A DNA stretch of 64,000 nucleotides. It comes from Megachile rotundata (Eukaryota > Arthropoda > Insecta > Hymenoptera > Megachilidae). Positions within the stretch are counted from its first letter, which is position 1. Each line of letters opens with the position of its first letter. A program made the translations under genes and the position numbers. Below, one piece after another: positions 34,568 to 46,540 of the stretch. The DNA is taken from contig NC_134995.1 in the NCBI RefSeq assembly GCF_050947335.1, positions 9,586,501 through 9,650,500 on the forward strand, written 5' to 3'. Below the pieces are notes generated by a model that was given only the letters and a program-made list of their open reading frames with translations, was not told where the DNA came from and did not search any database.

Positions 34568-35824
34568 GGTAATTCTACGCGTGGTAATTCAACGCTTGGT
34601 AACTCGACGCGTGGTTATTCAACGCTTGGTAATTCTACGCGTGGTATTTCTACGCGTGGTAATTCTACGCGTGGTAATTCTACGCGTGGTAATTCGACGC
34701 GTGGTAATGCTCAACGCTTAGTAATTCTACGCGTAGTAATTCAACGCTTGGTAATTCTACGCGTGGTAATTCTACGCGTGGTAATTCGACGCGTGGTAAT
34801 ACTCAACGCTTGATAATTCTACGCGCGGTAATTCGATGCGTGGTAATGCCCAATGCTTAGTAATTCGACGCGTGGTAATTCGACGCGTGGTAATTCTACG
34901 CGTGGTAATTCGACGCGTGGTAATTCGACGCGTGGTAATACTCAACACTTGGTATTTCTACGCGTGGTAATTCTACGCGTGGTAATTCTACGCGTGGTAA
35001 TTCGACGCGTGGTAATGCTCAACGCTTAGTAATTCTACGCGTGGTAATTCGACGCGTGGTAATGCCCAACGCTTGGTAATTCTACGCGTGGTAATTCGAC
35101 GCGTGGTAATACTCAACACTTGGTAATTCTACGCGTGGTAATTCGACGCGTGGTAACTCAACGCGTGGTAATTCAGCGCTTGGTAATCCGACGCGTGGTA
35201 ATTCGATGCGTGGTAATTCGACGCGTGGTAATTTAACGCTTGGTATTTCGACGCGTGGTAATTCAACGCATGGTAACTCGACGCGTGGTAATTCAACGCT
35301 TGGTAATTCTACGCGTGGTAATTCGACGCGTGGTAATACTCAACACTTGGTAATTCTACGCGTGGTAATTCGACGCGTGGTAACTCAACGCGTGATAATT
35401 CTACGCTTGGTAATCCGACGCGTGGTAATTCGATGCGTGGTAATACTCAACGCTTGATAATTCTACGCGCGGTAATTCGATGCGTGGTAATGCCCAATGC
35501 TTAGTAATTCGACGCGTGGTAATTCGACGCGTGGTAATTCTACGCGTGGTAATTCGACGCGTGGTAATTCGACGCGTGGTAATACTCAACACTTGGTAAT
35601 TCTACGCGTGGTAATTCGACGCGTGGTAACTCAACGCGTGATAATTCTACGCTTGGTAATCCGACGCGTGGTAATTCGATGCGTGGTAATTCGACGCGTG
35701 GTGATTTAACGCTTGGTATTTCGACGCGTGGTAATTCGACGCGTTCTAAATTTGACGCGTGGTAATTCGACGCGTAGTAACTCAACGCATGATAATTCAA
35801 CACTTGGTAATTCTACGCGTGGTC
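34568..35824. repeat. 15-bp CpG-rich minisatellite (GGTAATTCTACGCGT)
   Basis: About 80 units of GGTAATTC(T/G)ACGCGT, with AACGCTT variants and 16-bp ATACTCAAC(A/G)CTT interruptions. A block of about 280 bp (from about 34830) is repeated at about 35480, so higher-order duplication has occurred. Each typical unit has an ACGCGT palindrome (two CpGs). Frames (Thr-Arg-Gly-Asn-Ser or Ile-Leu-Arg-Val-Val) follow from the 15-bp period. Confidence 0.97.
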
Positions 35825-35856
35825 ATTTCAAATCGATCACTTTTGGACTAATCCTA

Positions 35857-35988
35857 CTCTAATCAAAATATGTTGTAGTCCATGTGAAATTAGGAGGGGT
35901 TTAAGTCATCATTTTGCCGGTTTCGAATTTGTTAAAAAATAACAAGCCTTCAAAGTTTGCAATTTTTCATTTTTGCGAAAATAGGCTT
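35857..35988. repeat. 132-bp direct flank of the ACGCGT array, right copy
   Basis: Direct copy of 34436-34567 ending at the same AGGCTT, after which the unique sequence (CACTCACG) continues. This suggests the array lies between two copies of one duplicated locus. Confidence 0.95.
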
Positions 35989-36739
35989 CACTCACGAATT
36001 TTTTTCTTAGAAACTACTCAACCGATTTAGCTAAATTCTGTTTTGTTTTATTCACGAAGGATTGGACTATTTTAAAATATTTTTTTTAATTCCGTCCATT
36101 TGTTATGAAATATCGAAAAATTCAAACAGTGATTTGATACCAGATCATATTTCTCAGTAATGAAATTTACAATGAATTATACATTTCCATTCTGTCGTTT
36201 CGTTTTAATGTACCTTTTAATATTAACCTTGATTGCCTCATTCTGGAAAAACATAAAACGAAACAATGATCCACCGTATTTAAGCTGAACATTTCAGTCG
36301 AAATCGGGTTACACGAATCAAAAAATCAAAATGAAAGGAATTCTGTTCCCAATAAAAAGGAAACAGGTTGTTGTAAACATATTTCCGGTGGAGAGATTCG
36401 GATTCGAACAATCATGCATTGATCGTACGGTGAAGTACAAAAATGTAGCTGTTGATGTTTTGCGGTCAATAAAAATGAATCCTCGTTACAACGGTGCTTG
36501 TTCGATTAACGCTAATTAGGAGACCGTTAATTATGCCGGAGTAAGTGCTTGTACTTACATTGTACTGCTATGCATTGAACAAGCTGTACAGGGGAGGTAC
36601 AAGTACACTGAATTAAATATATGTAGGATGACTGCGTTAAATTATGAACTTGACAGAGATTCAGATAGTGATGGCATTTTGGAGAAAAAGAAAAGTATCG
36701 AGATGCGAGTGTTGAAGAGCTTAATGTTTCCTGTATAAT
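35989..36739. other. Unique stretch, no gene recognised
   Basis: AT-rich DNA. A 62-codon plus frame (36331-36519) has no recognised domain. Confidence 0.45.
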
Positions 36740-37880
36740 TTTTATTTCTTTTCATAGTTTCAAGTTTTCAATTTTTAATGTTCAGTTTTTAGTTTTTGTT
36801 TGATTAACTTTTAAACTTTTGGATTGTTAGATTCGTCAAGATGTTAATTTTTCAATTTTCCAATTCCATAATTTACAATTTTCAATTTTTCAAGTTTCAA
36901 TTCTACAATTTTCAATTCTTCAATTTTCAGTCGTTCAAGTTTTAATTTTTCAACTTTCAACTCTTCAACTTTCAATTCTTCAACTTTCAATTCTTCAACT
37001 TTCAACTCTTCAATTTTCAACTCTTGAACTTTCAACTCTTCAATTTTCAGTTCTTCAACTTTCAATTCTTCAATTTTCAGTTTTTCGTGTTTCAATTCTT
37101 CAAGCTCCAATTCTGCAATTTCCAATTCTTTAAGTTCTCTTTCTGCAACTTTCAATTCTTCAATTTTCAGTTTTTCGTGTTCCAATTCTTCAAGTTCCCT
37201 TTCTGCAATTTTCAATTCTCAAAGTTCCCTTTCTGCAACTTACAATTCTTCAAGTTTCCTTTTTGCAATTTTCAATTCTTTATGTTCCAACTCCACAATT
37301 TTCAATTCTTCAACTTTCAAGTCTGCAATTATTCTATTCTTCAATTATTCCATTCTTCAATTCTTCAACTCTTTAGTATTGCAATTAATTCTTGAACTTC
37401 TCAGTACTTTAATCAATTCTTTCATTTTTCAATTCGTCCATCCTTCCATTTTTCAATTCTTCAATTATTCTATTCTTCAATACTTGAATTTTAGAATATT
37501 TTAAGTCTTCAATTCTCTAATTCTTGAATACTTCAATTGTTTAATTAAGTTTCAAACTCTATGAGTTCTTAAATTTTCAATTTTTCAATTCTTCCATTCT
37601 TCAATTCTTCAATACTTGAATTCTAGAATATTTTAAGTCTTCAATTCTTTAATTCTTGAATACTTCAATTGTTTAATTAAGTTTCAAACTCTATGAGTTC
37701 TTAAATTTTCAATTCTTCAATTCTTCAATTCTTCAATTCTTCAATTCCTCAATACTTCAATTCTTCAATTCTTCAATTCTTCAATTCTTCAATTCCTCAA
37801 TACTTCAATTCTTCAAGTTTCAATTCTACAATTTTCAATTCATTACATTACAATTCTACAGCTCGTTATTTTTATAATTT
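36740..37880. repeat. 15-bp minisatellite (TTCTTCAACTTTCAA) and relatives
   Basis: The 15-bp units at 36950-37070 keep frames open on both strands; the minus frame reads Glu-Glu-Leu-Lys-Ile/Val heptad-like repeats that mimic a coiled coil. A segment of about 120 bp (TCAATTCTTCAATACTTGAATT onward through ATGAGTTCTTAAATTTTCAA) is duplicated at about 37470 and 37600. The end is TTCAATTC octamers. Confidence 0.93.
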
Positions 37881-38689
37881 TCAATTCTTGATCGTTCCCA
37901 CAGAAATTCAAACTACCGATTTCTTCGACTAAAAAAAATAATCGTACCGCAGTAATTCCCAAGGGAGTTAAGTGCGCCACAAGGGTTAATTACCGACAAG
38001 ATATATCCAATAACGAGCGATTTCATTGTTCAGCAAACCGATTGTCTCTTTCTCCGTAGCTCTCACGCGGCTCGCACTCGAACCAGCCATTTACATTATT
38101 CGTAACCCGGATTTATGCACCTAAAGCAACAGTGTCTTGGCAAAAGTCAAAGTTACCGTGCACAATAATGTAACCCGTTGTATCGCAACAATTACTACAC
38201 AAAGCGGAATTAGTTCTCACCGTGGTAGGATTATCCTGCGGGTTATACGATTCCAAGCGATCGCTGCAGAATTACCATTGCATCGAGAACGATACCGTGC
38301 CAAGCCTGTTAATCACGAAAGCTTGTTGTTTCTCGTGTGCTCATTATACTTCGCGGGTCACGAGCCTTCCATTCAACGAAGTAAAATTATCATCGATCAC
38401 CCAATAGCATTGCGATTCCATTATCGGCATCTGTGCTCACCCCGATCGGACTAACCTTCCTTGTTACCAGCCGTTCCTCTATTTAGTACGTAATCCTGCG
38501 ATTATTCTACTTTGAGAACGCCAGCGTCTCCTCTAAGAAGACGCATCGTTCATTGTGAATCAACCGGTGAAATAATGCGATTTATTCAAGGAAACAAATT
38601 TATACGGTTGACATTGTTATTAGTCGAGATGACGGGATATTTAGATTGTTGCTTTGCGAGGTTTTTGTTCTTTTAACGGTTGAGGGGAG
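37881..38689. other. Unique stretch, no gene recognised
   Basis: GC-moderate DNA. A 105-codon frame at 38137-38454 starts only at TTG and shows no domain. Confidence 0.45.
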
Positions 38690-39570
38690 ATTGCGGGATT
38701 TGGGGACTTTGGGACGTGGACATTTTTGTAGGATTTGGGGAATTTCGGAGGTGGACATTTGTGCAAGATTTGGGGGAATTTGGGAACTTGGAGATTTGCG
38801 AAGTTTGGGAAATTTAGGGACTTGGAAATTTGCACAATTTGGGAAATCTAGGGATTTGGAAATTTAGAGATTTGGAATTGTGTAACATTTAGGAAATTTA
38901 GGGATTTTGCGAAGATTGCAAAATTTGGGAAATTTAGAGATTTGAAAATCAGTAAAATTCAGGAAATCCAGGGACTTATGAGCTTGTAATGTTAGGAGAA
39001 ATCTAGGGGAATTTGGAGATTTATAAAATTTTTGAAATTTAGGGATTTTTCAAAAATTGCGAAATTTGGAAAATTTAGGAATTTAGAAATTTTGTAAAAA
39101 TTAGGCAAATGTAGGGAGTTAGGAATTTGTAAATTAGGTAAATCTAGGGGCATGGAAATGTGCAAAATTAGGAAAATCTAGGGAATTAGCTTCTTGCAAA
39201 ACTTGGGAAATCTAGGGATATAGAAACGTGAAAAATTGGGGAAATCTAGGGAATTGGAACCTTGCCAAATTTGGGAAATCTAGGGACTTGGAACCTTGCG
39301 AAATTTGGGAAATCTAGGGACTTGGAACCTTGCGAAATTTGGGAAATCTAGGGAATTGGATCCCTGCAAAATTTGGGAAATCTAGGGACATGGAACCTTG
39401 CAAAATTTGGGAAATCTAGGGACTTGGAACCTTGCGAAATTTGGGAACTCTAGGAATTTGAAACCTTGCAAAATTTGGGAAATCCAGGGACTTGGATCCT
39501 TGGGAAATTTGGAAAATCTAGGGACATGGAACCTTGCAAAATTTGGGAAATCTAGGGACTTTGAACCTTG
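38690..39570. repeat. 34-bp G-rich minisatellite
   Basis: Degenerate at 38690-39200, then regular 34-bp units GAAATCTAGGGACTTGGAAC plus CTTGCGAAATTTGG to 39570. It is directly followed by the opposite-polarity 16-bp array. Confidence 0.95.
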
Positions 39571-40420
39571 CAAAATTACAAAATTCCAAAATTCCCAAAT
39601 TCCCAAATTCCCAAATTCCCAAATTCCCAAATTCCCAAATCCCAAAATTCCCAAATCCCAAAATTCCCAAATCCCAAAATTCCCAAATCCCAAAATTCCC
39701 AAATCCCAAAATTCCCAAATCCCAAAATTCCCAAATCCCAAAATTCCCAAATCCCAAAATTCCCAAATCCCAAAATTCCCAAATCCCAAAATTCCCAAAT
39801 CCCAAAATTCCCAAATCCCAAAATTCCCAAATCCCAAAATTCCCAAATCCCAAAATTCCCAAATCCCAAAATTCCCAAATCCCAAAATTCCCAAACCCCA
39901 AAATTCCCAAATCCCAAAATTCCCAAATCCCAAAATTCCCTATTCCCAAAATTCCCAAATCCCAATAACTCCAAATCCCAATATCCCCAAATCCCAAAAT
40001 CCCCAAATCCCAATATCCCCAAATCCCAATATCCCCAAATCCCAATATCCCCAAATCCCAATATCCCCAAATCCCAATATCCCCAAATCCCAATATCCCC
40101 AAATCCCAATATCACCAAATCCCAATATCCCCAAATCCCAATATCCCCAAATCCCAATATCCCCAAATCCCAATATCCCCAAATCCCAATATCCCCAAAT
40201 CCCAATATCCCCAAATCCCAATATCCCCAAATCCCAATATTCCCAAATCTCAAAATCCCAAAATCCCAAAATCCCAAAATCCCAAAATCCCAAAATCCCA
40301 AAATCCCAAAATCCCAAAATCCCAAAATCCCAAAATCCCAAAATCCCAAAATCCCAAAATCCCAAAATCCCAAAATCCCCAAATCCTATAAATCCCCATA
40401 ACCCCAAATCCCCCCAAAAA
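39571..40420. repeat. 16-bp and 8-bp C-rich arrays in three pure blocks
   Basis: Three blocks: CCCAAATCCCAAAATT (16 bp, about 39640-39960), CCCAAATCCCAATATC (16 bp, about 39965-40240) and AAAATCCC (8 bp, about 40250-40375). The abrupt unit changes between adjacent blocks suggest successive expansions from one edge. Frames of up to 354 codons (Pro-Lys-Ser-Gln-Asn) are artefacts. Confidence 0.98.
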
Positions 40421-41120
40421 TTAATCTTAAAAAAGAACTGCCTACAGCCCAAAAAAAAGTGAACCATCGTTGCAAAACGTTGAAGCAGACGATAGTCGCA
40501 CATCCGTTTGCGAAATCGTGGCGGAATAAACTGGCCGGCGCGTTGCGTCGATCCGCATGAAATCTCGTGTCTCGTGGCGCGACGCTGAAAGGCGCAGGCG
40601 TCGCGACGTCCGGTGGCGGCAAGCGGACTCCAATTTCCTTTTAGTGTCGCGTCAACTGCCGCTGGAGAGTCGTGTGCACCCTCGTTGGCTCCAACAACCC
40701 CGATCCGGTCACGTTCGTGCCGTCTCTTCTTCACGGATCCTCGCGTTATATCGCACCCTCCCGATTTAACGAGCAAACACTTCCCTTCCCGTTCGACAAA
40801 TTACAGTGTTGTCCCGTGTTGACTCACCGAAGTGACGAGTGTGTCCGTTTTGTTCGTTCGGTGTAGTTTTTTTCATAGTGTTCAGAGTGTGTGTGTCTGT
40901 GCATGTGTGTGCCGATTCGATCGGAGCATCACTGAGCTCGGCACTTTGAGAAGGTCTGATGCGACGAGCAAAAGGGCAATTTGAGAAAGTGTGTCGATTA
41001 TGAATTGGTGTAAAGTGCTGGCTGTTGTACGCGAAGCGGAGACGAAGGACGGCTGGAAAGAAGGGATGCTCGTTGGAGAAGGGGCCGAAGCATGAGGGAC
41101 GTCGCATCTTTAACGTAATG
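40421..41120 (+). promoter_or_regulatory. CpG-rich island with candidate first exon ending ATG|GTGAGT
   Basis: A GC/CpG-rich unique block between two arrays. Its end reads AACGTAATG followed by the consensus donor GTGAGT at 41121, which would place an initiator ATG (41118-41120) as the last codon of exon 1. A separate 31-codon upstream frame (MNWCKVLAVV, 41000-41095) would lie in the leader. No downstream exon was recognised in the following 23 kb, so the gene is unidentified. The alternative is a chance donor in GC-rich intergenic DNA. Confidence 0.3.
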
Positions 41121-41269
41121 GTGAGTACCGAATGTTCTTTTCCGTCTGACCTGCTACTTGGAAATCTCGAGGATGATTTAAGGATTTTTCGACTTTATGT
41201 GGGAGAATGGTCGAATTTTGGGTTTTGGAGTGTGAGGAGGTTTTAGGGGTTGAACAGCTGGGAAGTGAA

Positions 41270-42510
41270 AGTTCAAGTATTAGGGAAAGATTTTCGAATT
41301 TCAAGTATTAGGCTGGTCAGATATTTGAATTTCAAGGGTTAGAGTAGCTAGGTATTCGAAATTTAAGTATTAGAGTAGTCACGTATACGAATTTCAAGTA
41401 TTAGAGCAGTCAAATAAGTCGAATTTCAAGTATTTGAGTAGTCAAATAAATGGAATTTCAAGCATTAGACTAGTGAGATATCCGAATTCCAAGTGTTAGA
41501 GTAGCAAGGTATTCGAATTTCAAGTGTCAGAGTAGTCAATCATTCGAATTTTAAGTATTAGAGTAGACAAGTATTCGAATTTTAAGTATTAGAGTAGTCA
41601 AATAAATGGAATTTCAAGCATTAGACTAGTGAGATATCCGAATTCCAAGTATTAGAATAGCAAGGTATTCGAATTTCAAGTGTCAGAGTAGTCAATAATT
41701 CGAATTTCAAGTATTAGTGTAGGCAAGTATTCGAATTTCAAGTTTCAGAATAGTCACATATTCGAGTTTCAAGTATTTGAGTAGTCAAACATTCGAATTT
41801 CAAGTATTTGAGTAATCAAACACTTAAATTTCATGTATTAGAGTAGTCAAACATTTGAATTTCAAGTACTAGAATAGTCACACATTCGAATTTCAAGTAT
41901 TAGAGTAGTCAATCATTCGAACTTCAAGTATTTGAGTAATCAAACACTCAAATTTCTAGTATTAGAGTAGTCAGACATTTGAATTTCAAGTACTAGAATA
42001 GTCACACATTCGAATTTCAAGTATTAAAGTAGTCAATCATTCGAATTTCAAGTATTTCAGTAATCAAACACTCAAATCTCAAGTATTAGAGTAGTCAGAC
42101 GTTTGAATTTCAAGTACTAGAATAGTCACATATTCGAATTTCAAGTATTAGAGTAGTCAATCATTCGAATTTCAAGTATGAAAGTAGTCAGGTATTCGAA
42201 TTTCAAGTATTAGAGTAGTCAATCATTCGAACTTCAAGTATTTGAGTAATCAAACACTCAAATCTCAAGTGTTAGAGTAATCAGACATTTGAATTTCAAG
42301 TACTAGAATAGCCACATATTCGAATATTAAGTATTAGAGTAGTCAATCATTCGAATTTCAAGTATGAAAGTAGTCATGTATTCGAATTTCAAGTATTAGA
42401 GTAGTCAGATAATAGAATTTCAAGTATTCAGATACAGAAATATCTGAATTTAAACTATTAGAATACTCAGGCATTTGAATTTCAAGTATTGAAACGCTCA
42501 AATATTCGAC
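41270..42510. repeat. 31-bp minisatellite (GAATTTCAAGTATTAGAGTAG)
   Basis: About forty 31-bp units contain GAATTTCAAGTATTAGAGTA followed by GTCAnnnATTC. Several multi-unit blocks (for example TTTGAGTAATCAAACACTCA with its neighbours) recur at about 41930, 42055 and 42240, showing higher-order spread. Confidence 0.96.
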
Positions 42511-43420
42511 TCTCAAGCATTCGAATACTGGAATACGTAAATCTTTTGTATCTTTCCCTCAATTCCCACATTTCCCATACTCACATGTTCTCAAATTCCC
42601 AAATCCCCAAATCTCCAAAACCTCAATTCTACCAAACAATCTACCTATCCATCTCATTATACAACACCTCATCCCATATTATACTCCCCAATATCTCCCC
42701 CCACCCACCAAAAGTCTCATTCCCTCATAAAAGAGCTCATTTAGAATGATCTAACAGTCCATACGACGTGTGTACATACTCGTCGATGGTTTTCGTTAGA
42801 CGCGTTTCGTTCTAGCTCTCGCCAGGGCCGACACACTGCGAACGCGTAATAAATCTTTCAGGAAAAGTGGTGCTTCTGCCTGCTATACCGTTTCCGAACG
42901 AGATGCGTTATGTATGGATAAAAAATAACGATGCATTTTTGTCCCGTGTACGTGCATTCCCATGTACGATTCGTAACGCACTCGCGCCATCCAAATTTTC
43001 CTGTATTCATAACCGTAAAGTGTATAAAATATCGCGGTTAAAAAAAACAAATCGTCGAATCAACATCTGGACGGTTGTACCAATGTTATAGTTTTTTATT
43101 TTCAACTCTGGTGCTTCCCTTTCAAATATTTAGGTTGGCCACCTCGTATATTCTGCATTCGACGTTGATTGTCCATAAATGAAATCAACTTTTTCCATTT
43201 CTTTTGCCTCTGACTACGAACTTTCTGAGTAATTGCGAAATTTTTTTTCGACGATGCTCCGTAATGGACGTTATCGTTGTTTCGTGTGATTCATAGAAAC
43301 TGGTTCTACGGGTTTTCCGGACCAAGTTTTTTCTGGACGTTTGATACACGGTTGGAAATAATGTTTGTCGGGTTATTGATACAGGTTCGAGTACAGGGTT
43401 TGAAAATGTATGAGAATTTT
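42511..43420. other. Unique stretch; possible mariner-end remnant
   Basis: C-rich low complexity to 42730, then unique DNA. The phrase ATTTAGGTTGGCCACCTCG near 43128 resembles the TTAGGTTGGC start of many insect mariner inverted repeats, but no partner end was found. A 74-codon frame (42867-43091) has no recognised domain. Confidence 0.35.
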
Positions 43421-44440
43421 GGGATTTGGGAGATTTGGGATTTGGGATATGTGGGATTTGGAATATGTGGGGTTTGCCATGTGTGGGATTTGGGATATGT
43501 GGGATTTGTCATATGTGGGATTTGTCATATGTGGGAATTGGAATATGTGGGATTTGTCATATGTGGGAATTGTAATATGTGGGGTTTGCCATATGTGAGA
43601 TTTGGGATATGTGGAACTTGGGATATGTGGGACTTGTCATATGTGGGATTTGTCATATGTGGGATTTGTCATATGTGGGAATTGGAATATGTGGGATTTG
43701 TCATGTGTGGGAATTGGAATATGTAGGATTTGTCATGTGTGGGATTTGGGATATGTGGAACTTGGGATATGTGGGATTTGTCAAATGTAGGAATTGGAAT
43801 ATGTGGGATTTGTCATGTGTGGGAATTGGAATATGTGGGATTTGTCATGTGTGGGAATTGGAATATGTGGGATTTGTCATGTGTGGGAATTGTAATATGT
43901 GGGGTTTGCCATGTGTGGAATTTGGGATATATGGGATTTGTCATATGTGGGAATTGTAATATGTGGGGTCTGCCATGTGTGGGATTTGGGATACGTGGAA
44001 CTTGGGATATGTGGGATTTGTCATATGTGGGAATTGGAAAATGTGAGATTTGTCATGTGTGGGAATTGGAATATGTGGGGTTTGCCATATGTGGAATTTG
44101 GGATACGTGGAACTTGGGATATGTGGGATCTGTCACATGTGGGATTTGGGAATTTTGGGATCTGCGAATTTTGGAATTTAAGAATTCCTGAATTTGGAGA
44201 CATGAATTTGAGATTTTGAGGAATTTGGAATTTTCATGTGCAAGAACTCACAAATCTAAAAATTGACAAAACTCAAATCCTCAGCTCCAAAACTCCCCAA
44301 ACAAAGAAACCCAAACTCAAAATTTCAAAATCTCCAAAAAAATTCCAGACTACCAAACCTCCAAAAGACGTAAAAACACCGGCAAGACAATATCTAAAGC
44401 CCACCTCAAATATCTGAGAAACACTGAAACCTAAGCTTAT
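43421..44440. repeat. 32-bp G-rich minisatellite with C-rich tail
   Basis: 32-bp units made of GAATTGGAATATGTGG plus GATTTGTCATGTGTGG (two 16-bp halves) run to about 44160. From 44250 to 44420 the sequence has opposite polarity (ACTCCCCAAAC, TTTCAAAATCTCC). Cys/Trp-rich frames are artefacts of the period. Confidence 0.95.
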
Positions 44441-45190
44441 CGTAGCTCTACTCGACCTTTCGATTCGTCGAAAGGTATACCGTCTTCCCGAAAGATACGA
44501 ACATATCGAGCAATCAAGCACGCGCCGAGGCGTTAGAGGCGCAATTTACATAGGTGAGTAGTAGGTGTCGGTTGTAGGTCAGACACAATGGCGTCCACGA
44601 TTTTCGAGTCTATATTATCTCACTTTACGTCGGTTGCGCATCGATGACCCGCCAGTCGAGTAATCTGGATTGATCGTGCCAACTGTTTAATCGCTTTATC
44701 CTAACTGCACAATGGAAGAATGATGCGCGGGAAACTGGGCACGGTTGGCCCGGCAATTAGCTTAAATATCGCTTACATCGACGTTAATCGATGTATGTAT
44801 TGCTGATTCGAAAGCAATTACGCGTGTGTATTAGCCGTGGCCATCTCTAAGCAACCACGTTGTTGCTCGAAAATGGTTAATTCCAAACAAATCGTTACGC
44901 TATTAATCGGCACAACAGCCGATGATACGCGGATGAATATTCGATCGCCTAAACCGTTCGCTAAAATTTAATGGCTGGAATAATGCGATTTTAAATTACG
45001 CTTGGGGGTTTTGTTCTATTTTGGGGGATTGTGGTCATGGAATATCTGGTCAATATTCACATTGTGGAGTTTTTTTGGATTTAGTTTGTATTTTCTTTAG
45101 GTGGAGATGGATTTGGTAATTTGGGTATTGATTTAGGTGGTAGGAGGATTTAGAGGGATGTTAGGTTAAGTTGTCAGGGATGTTAGGTTA
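44441..45190. other. Unique stretch, no gene recognised
   Basis: GC-moderate DNA with several TAATCG/CGATTA phrases. From 45000 it becomes G-rich and T-rich, leading into the C-rich array. No coding signal. Confidence 0.45.
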
Positions 45191-45194
45191 AGTT

Positions 45195-45640
45195 GTCAGA
45201 TCTGAAATTCTCAAATTCCCAAATTTCCAAATTTCCAAATTTCCAAATTCTCAAATTCCCAAATTCCCAAATTCCCAAATCCCTAAATTTCCCAATCCCT
45301 AAATTTCCCAATCCCTAAATTCCCAAATCCCTAAATTTCCAAATCTCCAATTTCCCAATCCCTAAATTCCCAAATCCCTAAATTCCCAAATCTCCAAACC
45401 CCCAACTCTCCAAGTTTTAAAATTCTCAAATTTCCAAGTGTTCAAATTCCCAAATCTCCAAATTCCCAAATCCCTAATTTCCCAAATCTCCAAATTTTCA
45501 AATTTCTAAGTTCCCAAATCCTCCAAATTCTCCAAATTCTCCAAATCCCCCATATCCCCTAAATCCCCCAAATCCCCCAAATCCCCAAAATTCCATAAAT
45601 TCCCCAAATCTCCCAGATTCCACAATCTAAAAACTTTCTT
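45195..45640. repeat. C-rich minisatellite (AAATTCCC / AAATCCCT)
   Basis: Octamer and 16-bp units such as AAATTCCCAAATCCCT, changing to CCCCAAATC at 45530-45610. It follows a short G-rich lead-in of opposite polarity. Confidence 0.93.
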
Positions 45641-46270
45641 TCTAAATTTCACCCCAAGTACTAACAACAAATTTTACAATCCCTTAAAACTTCATAAGAA
45701 TTTAAAGCATCCCAACATCAAAACCAACAGACAATTCCATCAAACCCAAAAAGATATTCCCAGACCATGCTGATTACCCGAACGCTTCCAATATCGTAAA
45801 CCACAAAGGGTTGAAATATTCGAAGGCAGCATCTCCACGATCTTCAGTCGGCCACAATAACCGTCATAAATCTCCCGTAATTTTTCCCCGGAGGTGTTGC
45901 AATATTCTCGCACGTTTTCGACGATACTCGCAAGCGTCCGCGATAAAGTTCCAGCGAACAGGCGTCCGCAATCAAAGACGGTCAAACCAATGATTAACTG
46001 CGACCGACTGCTGAACTAATTACAAACTTGATCGATTTTTCACCGTTCCTTACCCGTGTCTCTCGTTTCCCAAAGATTTATCTTCGTCTTCGTGAAAAAT
46101 CATTTCGAAAACGTCGAACGTTTCTGGTTTCATTTGAGAACTGCGTCGCTGCGTCAGCGGTTCACGATATAAGTGAACTGTGTCTGGGTAATGAATTTCG
46201 ATTTGTAGGAGTGGATTTTTGTAGGTAGACTTTTGTGGCATTGAGGAGGGGAAATAGGTTCTTTTGTATT
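45641..46270. other. Unique stretch, no gene recognised
   Basis: Short frames at 45740-46241 on both strands with no recognised domain. Confidence 0.4.
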
Positions 46271-46540
46271 GGAGGTGAAAATTTGGGGAGGTGGGAGTTT
46301 GGGGAGTTGGGAATTTGGGGAGTTGGGAATTTGGGGAGATGGGAAGTTGAGGAGTTGGGAATTTGGGGAGTTGGGGGTTTGGAGATTTGGGAATTTAAGG
46401 ATTTGGGAATTTAGGGATTTGTGAATTTAGAGATTTGGGAATTTAGGGATTTGGGAATTTAGAGATTTGTGAGTTTAGGGGTTTGAAAACATGGAGATTT
46501 GAGGAGTTGAAGATATGGCGATCTAGGGATCTGGAGATTT
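46271..46540. repeat. G-rich minisatellite (GGGAATTTGGGGAGTTG)
   Basis: Short array: GGGAATTTGGGGAGTTG units, then 16-bp GGGAATTTAGGGATTT units, then decay. Confidence 0.92.

Noticed and set aside
34493..35803. Thr-Arg-Gly-Asn-Ser and Ile-Leu-Arg-Val-Val frames in the ACGCGT array
   Set aside because: 15-bp repeat gives five-residue periodic frames on both strands; interrupted by 16-bp units that shift frame.
36844..37215. Coiled-coil-like Glu-Glu-Leu-Lys protein on the minus strand
   Set aside because: Encoded by a 15-bp minisatellite; the heptad-like look comes from a five-residue period, and the plus strand is equally open.
39398..40462. Long open frames on both strands (up to 354 codons, Pro-Lys-Ser-Gln-Asn or Gly-Phe-Trp repeats)
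   Set aside because: The DNA is a pure 16/8-bp tandem repeat. The period is not a multiple of three and no unit carries a stop, so all frames stay open automatically.
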